DNA of 64,000 nt from Micromonospora thermarum (lineage in GTDB: Bacteria > Actinomycetota > Actinomycetes > Mycobacteriales > Micromonosporaceae): contig NZ_JAATEO010000010.1 in the NCBI RefSeq assembly GCF_012034245.1, positions 62,001 through 126,000 of the forward strand. Reading direction: 5' to 3'. Positions 18,645 through 27,276 of the stretch are shown piece by piece. The notes below the pieces were generated by a model. That model saw nothing but the letters and a program-made list of their open reading frames with translations, was not told the DNA's origin and did no database searches. Every line of letters begins with the position of its first letter. Position 1 is the stretch's first letter. The translations under genes were made by a program, and so were the position numbers.

Positions 18645-19376
18645 CTACCGGGCCGATATGGTCCGCACATGGGTGGTGAACCCGCCCGGCGTGTGGGTGT
18701 GGAACATCAGGGAGACCCAGTCGTCCTGGTAGCTCCACGTGCTGGCGCACTCCCACGGCAGCGCCGCCGTCGACACCACACCCGGAGCCACCAGCAACGG
18801 CACCCCCGCGAAGGTCGTGGACACCGCCGCGTGCGCGTGACCGGCCAGCACCGCCACCACCTGCGGGTGGCGGGACAGCACGGTAGCCAAGGCTGCCGGG
18901 TTGCGCAGGCCGATCACGTCGATGAACGGGATACCCAGCGCGGCCGGCGGGTGGTGGAAGCCGACGACGGCAGGAGTCCCGGGGGCGGCGGCCAGCCGGG
19001 CGTCCAGCCAGTCTAGCGTGGACGTTGACAGCAGGCCGTCGTCCTCACCGGGGATCGAGGAGTCCACCAGCAGGATCTGCACACCGCCGTGGGCGGCCGC
19101 CGACTGCGGTGCCGCCAGATGTTCGGCGAACACCGGCGTCACATCGTGATTGCCGGGGCACATCAGTACCGGGAAGCGGTCGTGCAGAGGCTTCAGCACC
19201 TCGCGGAGCTGGGCGTACTCCTCTGCCGTGCCGTTCTCCGCCAGATCACCGGTGATCACGACGGCGTCGAGGGCTCCGGGCAGGGCGCAGAGGTACGACA
19301 CCACCCGGCCCGCCCGGTCCGCACGTTCCGGGCTGCCGTCGAGATGCAGGTCGCTGAAATGCGCCAGGACGGTCAC
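18645..19376 (-). CDS. Calcineurin-like metallophosphoesterase (CpdA/Icc-like)
   Basis: A 243-residue cytoplasmic dinuclear-metal phosphoesterase. Seen, in order: FSDLHLDG (D-x-H), VVITGDLAENG (GD), CPGNHDV (GNHD), GFHHPPAALG (His) and AVLAGHAHAAV (G-H-x-H), the full set of metal ligands for the CpdA/Icc class that cleaves cyclic nucleotides or phosphate esters. The GTG at 19376 is chosen because it overlaps the stop of the upstream transporter (GTGA), and the protein then begins directly with the TVLAHFSDLHLDG strand. It is last in a four-gene leftward operon and may remove a phosphate from the pathway product or intermediate; that is speculation. Confidence 0.85.
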   Translation of the reverse strand: MTVLAHFSDLHLDGSPERADRAGRVVSYLCALPGALDAVVITGDLAENGTAEEYAQLREVLKPLHDRFPVLMCPGNHDVTPVFAEHLAAPQSAAAHGGVQILLVDSSIPGEDDGLLSTSTLDWLDARLAAAPGTPAVVGFHHPPAALGIPFIDVIGLRNPAALATVLSRHPQVVAVLAGHAHAAVSTTFAGVPLLVAPGVVSTAALPWECASTWSYQDDWVSLMFHTHTPGGFTTHVRTISAR

Positions 19377-20374
19377 TTCTGGTTTCCGGCGCTCTGTGTG
19401 GCGCCGTCCGCCTCGGCCGGCACCCGATCCGGTGAGTTGTCCCGGCCGTGGCGCCAGCGAGCCCACGCACCCAGGCACATCGCCGCCGACAGCACCACCA
19501 CGCCGATGAACGTGGCGGTGGACTGGTGCAGTCGCGGGTCGAGGAACTGGGCCAGGTACGTGATGATCAGATTGGTGCCGAAGAGCATCGACACCGTGAT
19601 CGGCTCGGTGCGGACGATGCCTGCCTGGAGCAGGTACAGCGAAACGATCACACCGACGGTGCTGATCAGCAGGATCGCGCCGATGTTGCGGGGCGTGTAC
19701 GCGGCGAAGCTGTCCCGGGCGATCAGCAGGCCCAGCGTGACCAGGATGAGCACCCCGAACCGGGACGCCATCATCTGTTGCACGGACATGCCCTTGTCGC
19801 CGAGACGCTTGGTGAAATAGGTGACGGCGGACAGCGCGAAACTGGTCAGCACGCAGTAGATCAGCCCCGCCGCCAGGTCACCCTTCGACAGGTCACCGAT
19901 CGCGGAGGAGCCGTTCCAGGCCGCCGCGACCAGGAACACCATGGCAGCCAGCATGCCGAGCGCGGCGACCACCTCCAGGCGCAGTGCCCGCACGCCGGGG
20001 CGCAGCTTGAAGCCGAGCACGATGGTGATGCCGGGCACCAGGCCGAGAATCACCGAGTTCGCCATGGCCGGCTCGAACACGGTGAACGCGTACAGCACCG
20101 CGACCCAGCAGACCATGGTGGCCAGGTTCAGCGCGATCACGTCCGGCAGGCAGCGCCGGACCGTGGCCAGCAGCGCCTTCTTGTCCCGGCAGACCAGGAA
20201 GTAGAACCCCTGCGCGAGGACGAACGAGTTGAAGGCGATGAACTCCGGGGACAGGTGCTGGACCAGCGAGCCCTCGAACACCGACTTGGTGGAGTTGATG
20301 ACGCAGTAGCCGAGCACCAGCAGGGTGCCCAGGACGGGAGCGACCCGGGTCGCCGGGGCGGCGCTACGCGACAT
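19373..20374 (-). CDS. EamA/DMT-family transporter
   Basis: A membrane protein of about 333 residues with about ten hydrophobic helices in two similar halves, the layout of drug/metabolite transporters. Seen: TLLVLGYCVINSTKSVFEG at the N-terminus with the family's small-residue/Asn pattern, FLVCRDKKALL loop, ALNLATMVCWVAVLYAF, ANSVILGLVPGITIVLGF, and a second half from GLIYCVLTSFALSAVTYF to GVVVLSAAMCLGAWARW. The ATG at 20374 overlaps the 3' end of the ATP-grasp gene by 11 bp. By position it most likely exports the product of the ATP-grasp enzyme, but an import role cannot be excluded. Confidence 0.82.
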   Translation of the reverse strand: MSRSAAPATRVAPVLGTLLVLGYCVINSTKSVFEGSLVQHLSPEFIAFNSFVLAQGFYFLVCRDKKALLATVRRCLPDVIALNLATMVCWVAVLYAFTVFEPAMANSVILGLVPGITIVLGFKLRPGVRALRLEVVAALGMLAAMVFLVAAAWNGSSAIGDLSKGDLAAGLIYCVLTSFALSAVTYFTKRLGDKGMSVQQMMASRFGVLILVTLGLLIARDSFAAYTPRNIGAILLISTVGVIVSLYLLQAGIVRTEPITVSMLFGTNLIITYLAQFLDPRLHQSTATFIGVVVLSAAMCLGAWARWRHGRDNSPDRVPAEADGATQSAGNQK

Positions 20375-21617
20375 CGTAGAAGCCCTCACCGTCGAGGTAG
20401 CGAGCCGTCATGTAGTCGCGCATCATGACCCCCTCCACCTCGTGGACCAGGTGCACGAGCAGCGGATACGTCAGGTCGTTGATGGTCTGCGAAAGTTCCT
20501 GGCCGGGGCCGACCCGGGTCAGCCGGCCGTGGTAACTCTCCAGCCCCTCGATCTCGTCCATCCTCGGGTAACCGATCAGCTTTCCGCCGGTGGGTGCGAT
20601 CATGTTGACGCACACCGCGTGCCGAGGGGTCTCGTAGTGGTTCTGCCAGTTCGCCAGGAACGTGTCCGGGTCGGTGTACGCGGTGACCGTCCACTCCAGC
20701 TGGCTGCTGCCCAGCGCTGCCCGGGTCAGCAGTGGCAGCTCGGCCCCGCAGACACGCGCGCCCGTCTCGATCAGCCGCGGGCCGTCCGGGGTCAGCTTGA
20801 CCTCGGTGTGCGCGGGGCCGTTCGCCACGCCGAGCGCGTCCAGCACCTTGCTCACGTACGCCACGAGCGCTTCCTGCTCCTGGCCGTCCCGGACCATCAG
20901 CTGCGAACCGGCGAGCAGGTCACGCACGCCGTTCACGCGCACGTGATGGGTGCGCCACAGGTCACAGACGTAATGCTTGCCGTCCATGCTGACGGTGTTG
21001 ACGTAGTACTCGGCGCCGATCAGGTATTCCTGGGCGACCACGCCGTCGTTGCCCTGCCCCAGTGCGCTACGCCGGCCGGTCAGCGTTTCGAACGCGGACC
21101 GCACCTCGGCCGCGGTGCCGCAGAAGTGCACGCCGTCGTTCAGCGCACCGCGCAGCGGCTTGAGCACCACCAGGCGGTCGGTGCCGCCGTACCAGTCGAG
21201 CAGGGTGTCCAGATCGGTGGCGAGGACCTGGTCGGCGGCCGGCAGACCGGCCGCCTTCACCGTCTCGATCATCCGGAACTTGTCCCGGCGGGCGGCGCTC
21301 AGCGCGGTGCCGTTGGTACGCACCCCGATGGCCTCGCTCAATGCGTCCGCCATCTCGACACCGCTCTCCGCACCGGCGAGCAACGCAACCGGAGCGTAGG
21401 GGCGGATCGCGGCCACCGTGGCGTCCAGATCACCGGCGTGCACGACGGTGTCCAGGAAGTCGTCCGCCTGGAACGATGCCGCGAACAGCGCGGGCGGGTC
21501 AGTCAGGCTCTGCACGTGGAGACAGTCGAAGCCGGCGGCGTGGAACAGCGGGGCCAAGTGCCGTGCGGTCGAGAAGGCGTCGACTATCGCGACGACCGGT
21601 CGATGGGGGGTCCTCAT
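20364..21617 (-). CDS. ATP-grasp amino-acid/peptide ligase-like enzyme
   Basis: A 417-residue ATP-grasp enzyme. Seen: an N-terminal Rossmann-like domain (VVAIVDAFSTARHLAPLFHA) and AGAESGVEMADALSEAIGV, which is followed by RRDKFRMIETVKAAGLPA as in carboxylate-amine ligases such as BacD/LAL. Then the ATP-binding strands RLVVLKPLRGALNDGV and DGVVAQEYLIGAEYYVNTV, and the metal-binding end GPAHTEVKLTPDGPRLIETG with R-L-I-E-T-G-A-R. These proteins join a carboxylate to an amine with ATP via an acyl phosphate, typically making dipeptides. ATG 21617 lies 3 bases after the upstream gene's stop. It sits in an operon with a GATase domain, an exporter and a phosphoesterase. Confidence 0.87.
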   Translation of the reverse strand: MRTPHRPVVAIVDAFSTARHLAPLFHAAGFDCLHVQSLTDPPALFAASFQADDFLDTVVHAGDLDATVAAIRPYAPVALLAGAESGVEMADALSEAIGVRTNGTALSAARRDKFRMIETVKAAGLPAADQVLATDLDTLLDWYGGTDRLVVLKPLRGALNDGVHFCGTAAEVRSAFETLTGRRSALGQGNDGVVAQEYLIGAEYYVNTVSMDGKHYVCDLWRTHHVRVNGVRDLLAGSQLMVRDGQEQEALVAYVSKVLDALGVANGPAHTEVKLTPDGPRLIETGARVCGAELPLLTRAALGSSQLEWTVTAYTDPDTFLANWQNHYETPRHAVCVNMIAPTGGKLIGYPRMDEIEGLESYHGRLTRVGPGQELSQTINDLTYPLLVHLVHEVEGVMMRDYMTARYLDGEGFYDVA

Positions 21618-21619
21618 GG

Positions 21620-22405
21620 TCAAAACCTCTCGTCTGTGTGTTCGGACTGTGCGCGGCGTACCGCAGCCCTGAGGAGTCCGGCGAACAGGGGGTGCGGCCG
21701 GGTGGGCCGGGAGCGGAATTCCGGGTGAGCCTGCGTCGCCACCAGATAGGGGTGCACGTCATTCGGGTACTCCACGAACTCGATCAAGGACCCGTCCGGT
21801 GACGTGCCGGAGATGACCAGTCCAGCCTTGGCCTGCAACTCGTCCCGGTACGCGTTGTTCACCTCATATCGGTGCCGGTGCCGTTCGGACACCTCGGCGG
21901 CCCCGCCGTACGCGTCGCGCACGACAGAGCCCTCAGCCAGCACCGCGGGGTACGTGCCGAGGCGCATCGTGCCGCCCAGATCACCGCCGCCGCCGACGAT
22001 GCCGACCTGTTCCGCCATGGTGGACACCACCGGGAACGGTGTCTCCGGGTCGAACTCGGTGGAGTTCGCTCCGGCCAGGCCCAGTAGGTTACGCGCCGCC
22101 TCCATCACCACGCATTGCAGGCCGAGGCAGAGCCCGAGCAGTGGTACGCCATTCTCGCGAGCGAATCGGACTGTCTCGATCTTTCCCGGCACGCCACGCT
22201 CACCGAAACCGCCAGGGATGCAGATGCCGTCCACATCGGCGAGCTGTGCCTCGGCGCCCGCCGGTGTAGCGCAGTCCTCGGAGGTGACCCATCGGATACG
22301 CACCCGCGCCGAGGCGGCGATGCCGCCGGCCCGGATCGCCTCGGTCACCGACAGGTACGCGTCTGGCAGGCTGCATCGCGTGCAAAATGGAGCGAAACCG
22401 AACAA
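21620..22405 (-). CDS. Free-standing CTP-synthase-type glutamine amidotransferase domain (5'-truncated pyrG)
   Basis: The protein matches the C-terminal class I glutaminase domain of CTP synthase and lacks the whole N-terminal synthase domain (about 270 residues). Homology begins abruptly at [16 protein letters not shown] near 22372. Seen: [17 protein letters not shown], nucleophile Cys in [28 protein letters not shown], and the His-Glu pair in [18 protein letters not shown], so the Cys-His-Glu triad is intact. Start is uncertain: TTG 22405 gives 261 residues, with a few non-homologous residues before the domain. It may supply ammonia to a partner, act as a modified decoy target, or be a pseudogene. 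It is first in the leftward operon. Confidence 0.7.
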   Translation of the reverse strand: MFGFAPFCTRCSLPDAYLSVTEAIRAGGIAASARVRIRWVTSEDCATPAGAEAQLADVDGICIPGGFGERGVPGKIETVRFARENGVPLLGLCLGLQCVVMEAARNLLGLAGANSTEFDPETPFPVVSTMAEQVGIVGGGGDLGGTMRLGTYPAVLAEGSVVRDAYGGAAEVSERHRHRYEVNNAYRDELQAKAGLVISGTSPDGSLIEFVEYPNDVHPYLVATQAHPEFRSRPTRPHPLFAGLLRAAVRRAQSEHTDERF

Positions 22406-22414
22406 GAAGGATCG

Positions 22415-23509
22415 ATGAACGAGCGCCGTCGCCAGGACAAACACCTGCACCAGGTTTACGAATATGTGCTGCGTCACAAGAAGGTCCAGAACGCCTCGCC
22501 TGAATTGGGACTCTCGCGAGCGGAAGTGCAGGGCGCTGTGGCACATCTCATTGGTCTCGGTCTGGTGCGCCACCTTTCCGGCAAGCGCTTCGCAGCCGTT
22601 CATCCGCGCGACGCGGCCGAACACGTGCTGCTGCCCCTCGAACATGAGGTACGGGCCCGCCACACCGAAATAGACGAGGCTCGGGACCGGCTGCAGGACT
22701 TCGTGCCCATCTTCGAAGCCGGCCGCTCCCGCCTGGCCAGCCCGCCGCCGCCGGTGGAGCGGATCAGATCCCTGGCCGCCGCGCGGGCGATCATCGCCGA
22801 ACTCCGGAAGGGCTGCACCGACGAGATCCTGAACGCACACCCGGGCAACGGCGGATCGGGCGGAATCCTGGAAGAGACGGTCCTACACGACGAGACGCCC
22901 CCGAACCCCGGCGTCCGTAGCCGCCTGCTGCATCAGCATGCGGCCCGGTTCCACGCCGGAGTCGCCCACCGCCTGGACCGCCTGCAGGCCGCCGGCACCG
23001 AAGTGCGCACGATCGGCGACGAGTTCAGCCGCCTGCTCGTCTTCGACCGCACCGCCGCACTGATCGAGGACCCGGAGAACCCCGCCGCTGCCATCCTGAT
23101 CCGCGACCCCGCCGTGATCGGGTGGACGGTCCACCAGTACGAGCGCCTGTGGCAGGCCGCCGAGCCGTACCACACCGGCGCCGACGAACAGCAGGACTTC
23201 ACGCAGAGCCTGCAGGCCCAGATCGCCGCACTGCTCGCCGATGGCCTGACCGACGCCGCGGTCGCCCGCCGCATGGGCCTGTCAATCCGAACATGCCGCC
23301 GCCACGTCGCGGAGATAATGGCGAGCCTCCGCTCGGAGAGCCGCTTCCAGGCGGGCTACCAACTGGCGGCCCGGAGGCTGCGAGGCCGCTCTCCCCAGCC
23401 GGTCCCGGCGCCCCACCCCACGCCGGACGGTCCACACCCCACAATGGCGGCGGGGCCGGACGGGCAGCAGCACGAGGAGCGTCCGGTACCGGGCCCCGGA
23501 CCGTCCTGA
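22415..23509 (+). CDS. LuxR-type regulator with TrmB-like N-terminus
   Basis: A 364-residue regulator. Seen: a winged-helix-like N-terminal segment ([40 protein letters not shown]) as in TrmB-like regulators, a central phospholipase D-like/sensor region around residues 120-240 ([40 protein letters not shown]), and a C-terminal LuxR helix-turn-helix ([35 protein letters not shown]). The tail after residue 325 is Pro-rich and disordered. The ATG has AAGAAGG 4-5 bases upstream. It is divergent from the ATP-grasp operon with no room for other genes, so it is the likely pathway-specific regulator. Confidence 0.83.
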   Translation: MNERRRQDKHLHQVYEYVLRHKKVQNASPELGLSRAEVQGAVAHLIGLGLVRHLSGKRFAAVHPRDAAEHVLLPLEHEVRARHTEIDEARDRLQDFVPIFEAGRSRLASPPPPVERIRSLAAARAIIAELRKGCTDEILNAHPGNGGSGGILEETVLHDETPPNPGVRSRLLHQHAARFHAGVAHRLDRLQAAGTEVRTIGDEFSRLLVFDRTAALIEDPENPAAAILIRDPAVIGWTVHQYERLWQAAEPYHTGADEQQDFTQSLQAQIAALLADGLTDAAVARRMGLSIRTCRRHVAEIMASLRSESRFQAGYQLAARRLRGRSPQPVPAPHPTPDGPHPTMAAGPDGQQHEERPVPGPGPS

Positions 23510-23539
23510 CGGGTCGGCGGGGCAGGGGCCGTGTCCGGG

Positions 23540-24576
23540 TTGAGCCGGGCGTACGGCATCGCCGCGCCGGACCGGGTGGTGAACATTCCGGTCGATCCGA
23601 TCTGCCGGTAGAGCATCCGCCGAGCAGCGGCCGAAGGGACCTCGTCCAAGCCGTCAAGGATGAGTGCCCACGGCCAGGTCCTGAGCCACTCACGCAGCTG
23701 AACAGGCTGAATATCCTGCTCCGTGCGCTTCTGGATCATGGTGGAAATCCACCGGAGCAAGGTCGTCTCGGTCCCCGTACTGATCTCCTCGGCGCACTTC
23801 GCCAGGTCCACCCTGACCGGCCACCGACGGTTGCTGGGCACGCCCAGTCCAAGCCGCTCCAGGGCCGCAACGGTGCCGTCGACCACCTCACGTGCGAGGG
23901 GCCAAGATCGGCCTCCTGGAGCATGGCAGCGCGGTACGCCTGCGCGACCAGCTGGCTGAGGGTCGACTTGCCCTGGCCGGGACCGCCAACGACCACCGGT
24001 TGCCGTACACCAGGGTGGAGGTGCTGGCCGGTTCGACGGACAGTGCGGTCGCGACCAGGAAGAGCACCGGGGTGATGGGTCAGCGTGCCAGATCACAAAA
24101 CCTTTGACGTGCAGGCCGCTGTCGCGCGTCTCCTTCTCGTTGATTTTCTTGGCGATGAAGCTGTTGATGGTATCGATGCCACCCGCCTCCGCGACCGCGG
24201 TCAGATCGACATTCGTCACGAAAATCAGGTAGTCGGGCAGACGGGAGCGGGTGCGCTCCGCAACGACCTTGATCCATCTGGCGACCTCACGGGAGATCTC
24301 GCCCTGGAGCCAGACCGCGTTGTCGCGCGGTTCCGGCTTCGGTTTGATCTGGAACTTCGACTGCAGGACCACGTAGCGGGTCCAGGCGTCGATCCGGTCA
24401 CTGACGCCCGTCGACGTGGCCGACCAGTTGATCGTCGCGGTGTACGTCGCCTCGCGGCCGCCGTCAGGTCCGTCGCCGAACACCTGGACACCCGGCCCGA
24501 TCTCCAGACGGCCCAGCGCGACGATCATCTGCTCGAACGCCCGTGACCCGAGGCGGTTCAGGTCATAGTCCGGCAT
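23540..24576 (-). pseudogene. Wrecked Mrr-like nuclease / NACHT NTPase defence gene
   Basis: From ATG 24576 the frame reads PDYDLNRLGSRAFEQMIVAL, then GDGPDGGREATY and VVLQSKFQIKP, the D-G-G-x-E ... Q-x-K active-site pattern of Mrr-like PD-(D/E)XK endonucleases, followed by LPDYLIFVTNVDLTAV and GFVIWHAD. Walker A (VVVGGPGQGKSTLSQLVAQA) is in another frame at about 23910-24000. The original frame returns at LAREVVDGTVAALERLGLG and gives Walker B ALILDGLDEVPS. It ends near 23560, where NACHT proteins should continue for several hundred residues. Two frameshifts plus 3' truncation mean no function. Such nuclease-NACHT fusions occur in anti-phage systems. Confidence 0.7.
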
Positions 24577-25094
24577 GCGATCGCCCTCGTCACAGTACGG
24601 GCCGGGTCGCCCTCGCACCTGGCCGGCGCATGCCGCGCCCGGCTCCCGATGTCAGGTGGCTGAGCCTACGCCGAGGTGCGTCGCCCGCTCCTATGCCGCG
24701 CCAGCGGTCCTGCACGTACGGTCGGCGGTCGGCTCCAACGGGGACACTCCCGCGACCCTCTCGGGTATTTCCCTACAGGAGGCGGGCAGGTGGTGGACGA
24801 CTGCCTGCGAGCCGACGCGGCCTGATTGAGCCTCGGACGGGTGCGCCGGGGTGCGATTCAACGACGTGTCGTTAGCACGACAACCTCCGCACCACCCGCC
24901 CGCTGATCCCATCCACGGGGCAGCACGACAACCTCCGCACCACCCGCCCGGCGACCCAATGCACGCGGCGGCCGCGACAGTGTCCGCAACCGGCACCCGG
25001 CGGTCCCGTTCATGGGGCAGCTCGACAGCCTCCGAACAGGGTTCCCGCCCGCCAACGGATAGGACCGCGGTCGTCGGGGCGCGGCGTCGGGGCG
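24577..25094. other. Intergenic region with minisatellite
   Basis: About 520 bp without a supported gene. The first ~290 bp (24577-24870) show nothing recognisable; one rightward frame (about 24675-24825) ends in WWTTACEPTRPD without a start or known fold. The rest is the 48-bp repeat array and the promoter of the next gene. Confidence 0.6.
24874..25050. repeat. Degenerate 48-bp tandem repeat (about 3.5 units)
   Basis: A 29-bp block, AGCACGACAACCTCCGCACC plus ACCCGCCCG, occurs perfectly at 24874-24902 and 24922-24950. The 19-bp pieces between and after the copies are themselves similar (13 of 19 positions), so the true unit is 48 bp. Two further units (from 24970 and 25019) are diverged but alignable (CGACAGTGTCCGC..., CGACAGCCTCCGAAC...), with the same GTTCATGGGGCAG/ATCCACGGGGCAG junction. 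Confidence 0.8.
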
Positions 25095-25100
25095 TACCGT
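25095..25100 (+). promoter_or_regulatory. -10 hexamer for leaderless mRNA of the 25108 gene
   Basis: TACCGT is followed by 7 bases (CGCGGTC) and the GTG at 25108. It fits the TAnnnT leaderless pattern seen elsewhere in the window and supports this start. Confidence 0.5.
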
Positions 25101-25107
25101 CGCGGTC

Positions 25108-25566
25108 GTGGGTGCGGAGGACGGCCTGGACTGGCGGGAGCGGCGGCAGCGGGCGGTGGCGGCGCACGCGGCGGCCGACGAGCGCCGGCGGGCGGCCGAG
25201 GCCGCGGAGGCGGCGGAGCTGGTCGCCTGGTTCGTCGCCGAGGCCCGGCGGCGCGGGCTGCCGAGCGAGCGCCTGACGGCGCGGTCGTACGACGGTCGCG
25301 GCCGGTACCGGACCCGGCTGCGCGGCTGGTACGTGGACCGGGCCCGCACGCGGGCGGTCGACGTCGACGGCCGGTTCCACCTGCTGACCGTGCGGGGCGG
25401 CCTGCGTGCCCGACTGTTCGGGGCGGACCCGCAGCCCGGCCCGGCGCCCCTGGTCATCGGCGCGGGCGGGCGCGACGGGGAGTCCGTGCCGCTTCGGGTG
25501 CTGCTCAGCCGGCGGCTTGACGACGCCGCGCCAGGTGCCACCAGGTCTGCTGCACCACCAACGTGA
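25108..25566 (+). CDS. Conserved hypothetical protein
   Basis: A 152-residue soluble protein with no assigned family. Residues 1-50 form a long charged, Ala/Glu/Arg-rich helix (RRQRAVAAHAAADERRRAAE, likely coiled coil). A compact domain follows: WFVAEARRRGLPSERLTARS, YRTRLRGWYVDR, VDVDGRFHLLTVRGGLRARL and PLVIGAGGRDGESVPLRVLL. The latter half is strongly patterned and feels like a small conserved actinobacterial domain, but I can assign no function. The gene overlaps the end of the convergent DUF389 gene by 62 bp. Confidence 0.75.
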   Translation: MGAEDGLDWRERRQRAVAAHAAADERRRAAEAAEAAELVAWFVAEARRRGLPSERLTARSYDGRGRYRTRLRGWYVDRARTRAVDVDGRFHLLTVRGGLRARLFGADPQPGPAPLVIGAGGRDGESVPLRVLLSRRLDDAAPGATRSAAPPT

Positions 25567-26443
25567 GCAGGCCGGCGAGCACGATCGCGCACAGGTTGAT
25601 CAGCAGCTGCAGCGCGGAGCCGGCCGCCTCGTGCCACACCCCGTACGCCGTGGCGACCGCGACGTTCGCGGCGGCCGGCACGGTGGTCACCGAGATCAGC
25701 ACCCCGACCAGGCTGCCGGACTTCTTCGAGGTCAGCGAGAGCATGCCGGCCACGCCGGCGAGCAGGCCCACCACCCAGGAGAGCGCGTCGGGCCGCCAGA
25801 TGAAGTCGGTCAGCGGACGCTCGGCCAGCAGCATGTCGCGGCTCACCAGGTCGGCCGCGGTCAACGCCCAGGTGCTGACCACCGTGAGCGCCATCGCCGC
25901 CAGGAACCCGACGACGAGGGCCTGCACGGACCGCATGATGACCCGCCCCTTGCGGCGCAGCAGCGCGACGCAGAGCGCGGCGAGCGGACCGAACTCGGGG
26001 CCGACGACCATCGCGCCGACGATGAGGATCGGCTGGTCGAGGAGGACGCCGATGCCGGCGATCATCGTGGCGACCGTGATCAGCACGAGGTAGGTGGCGG
26101 AGAGCTCGGTCTGCTCCCCCGTCTTGGCGGCGATCTCGTCCCAGACGATGGCGTCCGCCCCGCTGCCCGGTGCCTCCCGGGCGGCCCGCTCGGCGGCGGT
26201 GGAGATCGTCATCTCCACGTCGTCGGCGGAGATCCCGCCGTGCACCTCCACGCCGAGCTGCTGCAGCCGGTGCAGCACGCCGTCGGCGCTCTCCCGTACG
26301 ACGTCGCAGAGGATGAGGTCGCCCCGCGGTTGGCGGGCGGCACCGTCGAGCACCGCCAGATGGGTCACCCCGGGTTCGGTCGTCAAGAGGTCGACCACCG
26401 CCGTGGACCGGTCCGGCGGCGCGATGACCCTCAGGTGCAGCAC
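25505..26443 (-). CDS. DUF389 (TIGR00341) membrane protein
   Basis: A 312-residue protein with a cytoplasmic N-terminal domain (residues 1-110: MLHLRVIAPPDRSTAVVDLL ... GDLILCDVVRESADGVLHRL) and about six membrane helices, starting with SATYLVLITVATMIAGIGVL. The family signature LIVGAMVVGPEFGPLAALCV is clear, and SLVGVLISVTTVPAAANVAV follows. Function in bacteria is not established; a transport or stress role has been proposed for related proteins. The 3' end overlaps its convergent neighbour. Upstream lies the decayed epimerase. Confidence 0.9.
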   Translation of the reverse strand: MLHLRVIAPPDRSTAVVDLLTTEPGVTHLAVLDGAARQPRGDLILCDVVRESADGVLHRLQQLGVEVHGGISADDVEMTISTAAERAAREAPGSGADAIVWDEIAAKTGEQTELSATYLVLITVATMIAGIGVLLDQPILIVGAMVVGPEFGPLAALCVALLRRKGRVIMRSVQALVVGFLAAMALTVVSTWALTAADLVSRDMLLAERPLTDFIWRPDALSWVVGLLAGVAGMLSLTSKKSGSLVGVLISVTTVPAAANVAVATAYGVWHEAAGSALQLLINLCAIVLAGLLTLVVQQTWWHLARRRQAAG

Positions 26444-26463
26444 GTCTCTCCCCTCGCGGCAGC

Positions 26464-27276
26464 GTGATCGGACCTTACTGCCTCAGCCGCCGTCTCCCAG
26501 CCGAAGGGGAACCCAGCCTCCAGGTTGCGAAGCTTTACCGGGAGCAAGTCCGCCATATGGCTAGCTGTCGGATCAGCCTGCTACTCCCCCCGGTGTCCGG
26601 GCTCCCCTGGGCGAGTTGGGTGGACGAGGAGGGCTTCCTGTGGCTTGAGGAGTACCCGGTGACGCCTGGTGTGACCGGAGAACGCGTGCTCAACGGCCAC
26701 ATCTTCGCCCTCTACGGCGTGTACGACTACTGGCGGCTGACCGCCGACTCGCGGGCGGTCGCGATCTTCGACGGCGCTGCCTCGACCCTGCGTCACCATG
26801 TTCCCGCGAGCTTCCGCGCTCCCGAATGGATCAGCCGGTACTCGGTCGGCTGTCCCAACTCGGCGGGCGCGGTCCTCGAGCAGAAGTCGCTGACCTTGTC
26901 CCGCCAGTCCAACGCCAACGCGGATCAGCGCATCCGCGTTCGGGGCCGCGGCATCCATTACCGGATCTACAACGGCGCCCTGGCCGGCTACCTGGTAGCA
27001 GAGGCACCGGGAGACCGGGTCCTGCTGGGTGCGGTGGCGAAACACGCGTACACGCCGGAACGGACGCTGCGCTTCGCGTCCGGAACATACACGGGGTATC
27101 GCTACAGCGCGGGGTGGACCGTGACCGAGCGCAGAACGTTCACCTTCTCCCGGAGTTCCGCGGCCCCCTTCAGCGCTACCGCCTGGGTCAACGGTCGACT
27201 GAGCTACCAGATCACGGCTGGTGCCTACGCGGGCCTCTGGCTACCGGCCGTCGAGGGCCTCACGCCTGCACCATGA
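26464..27276 (+). pseudogene. Decayed D-glucuronyl C5-epimerase-family protein
   Basis: The central part, PPVSGLPWASWVDEEGFLWLEEYP, then LNGHIFALYGVYDYWRLT, AIFDGAASTLRHHVP and WISRYSVGCP, is the C-terminal catalytic domain of D-glucuronyl C5-epimerases, which invert glucuronate to iduronate in polysaccharides. The large N-terminal part is absent, as is the segment after RYSV in which the family carries more active-site residues; instead it jumps to a beta-rich C-terminus with two related repeats (SLTLSRQSNANADQRI; FTFSRSSAAPFSAT) and TLRFASGTYTGYRYS. The only start is GTG 26464 with no family-like beginning and no signal peptide. It still has one open frame of 270 codons, so a residual product is possible. 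Confidence 0.6.

Noticed and set aside
24874..24970. Two-repeat CRISPR array (29-bp repeats, 19-bp spacer)
   Set aside because: The supposed spacers are similar to each other and further degenerate units continue the 48-bp period, so it is a tandem repeat. No cas genes are present.
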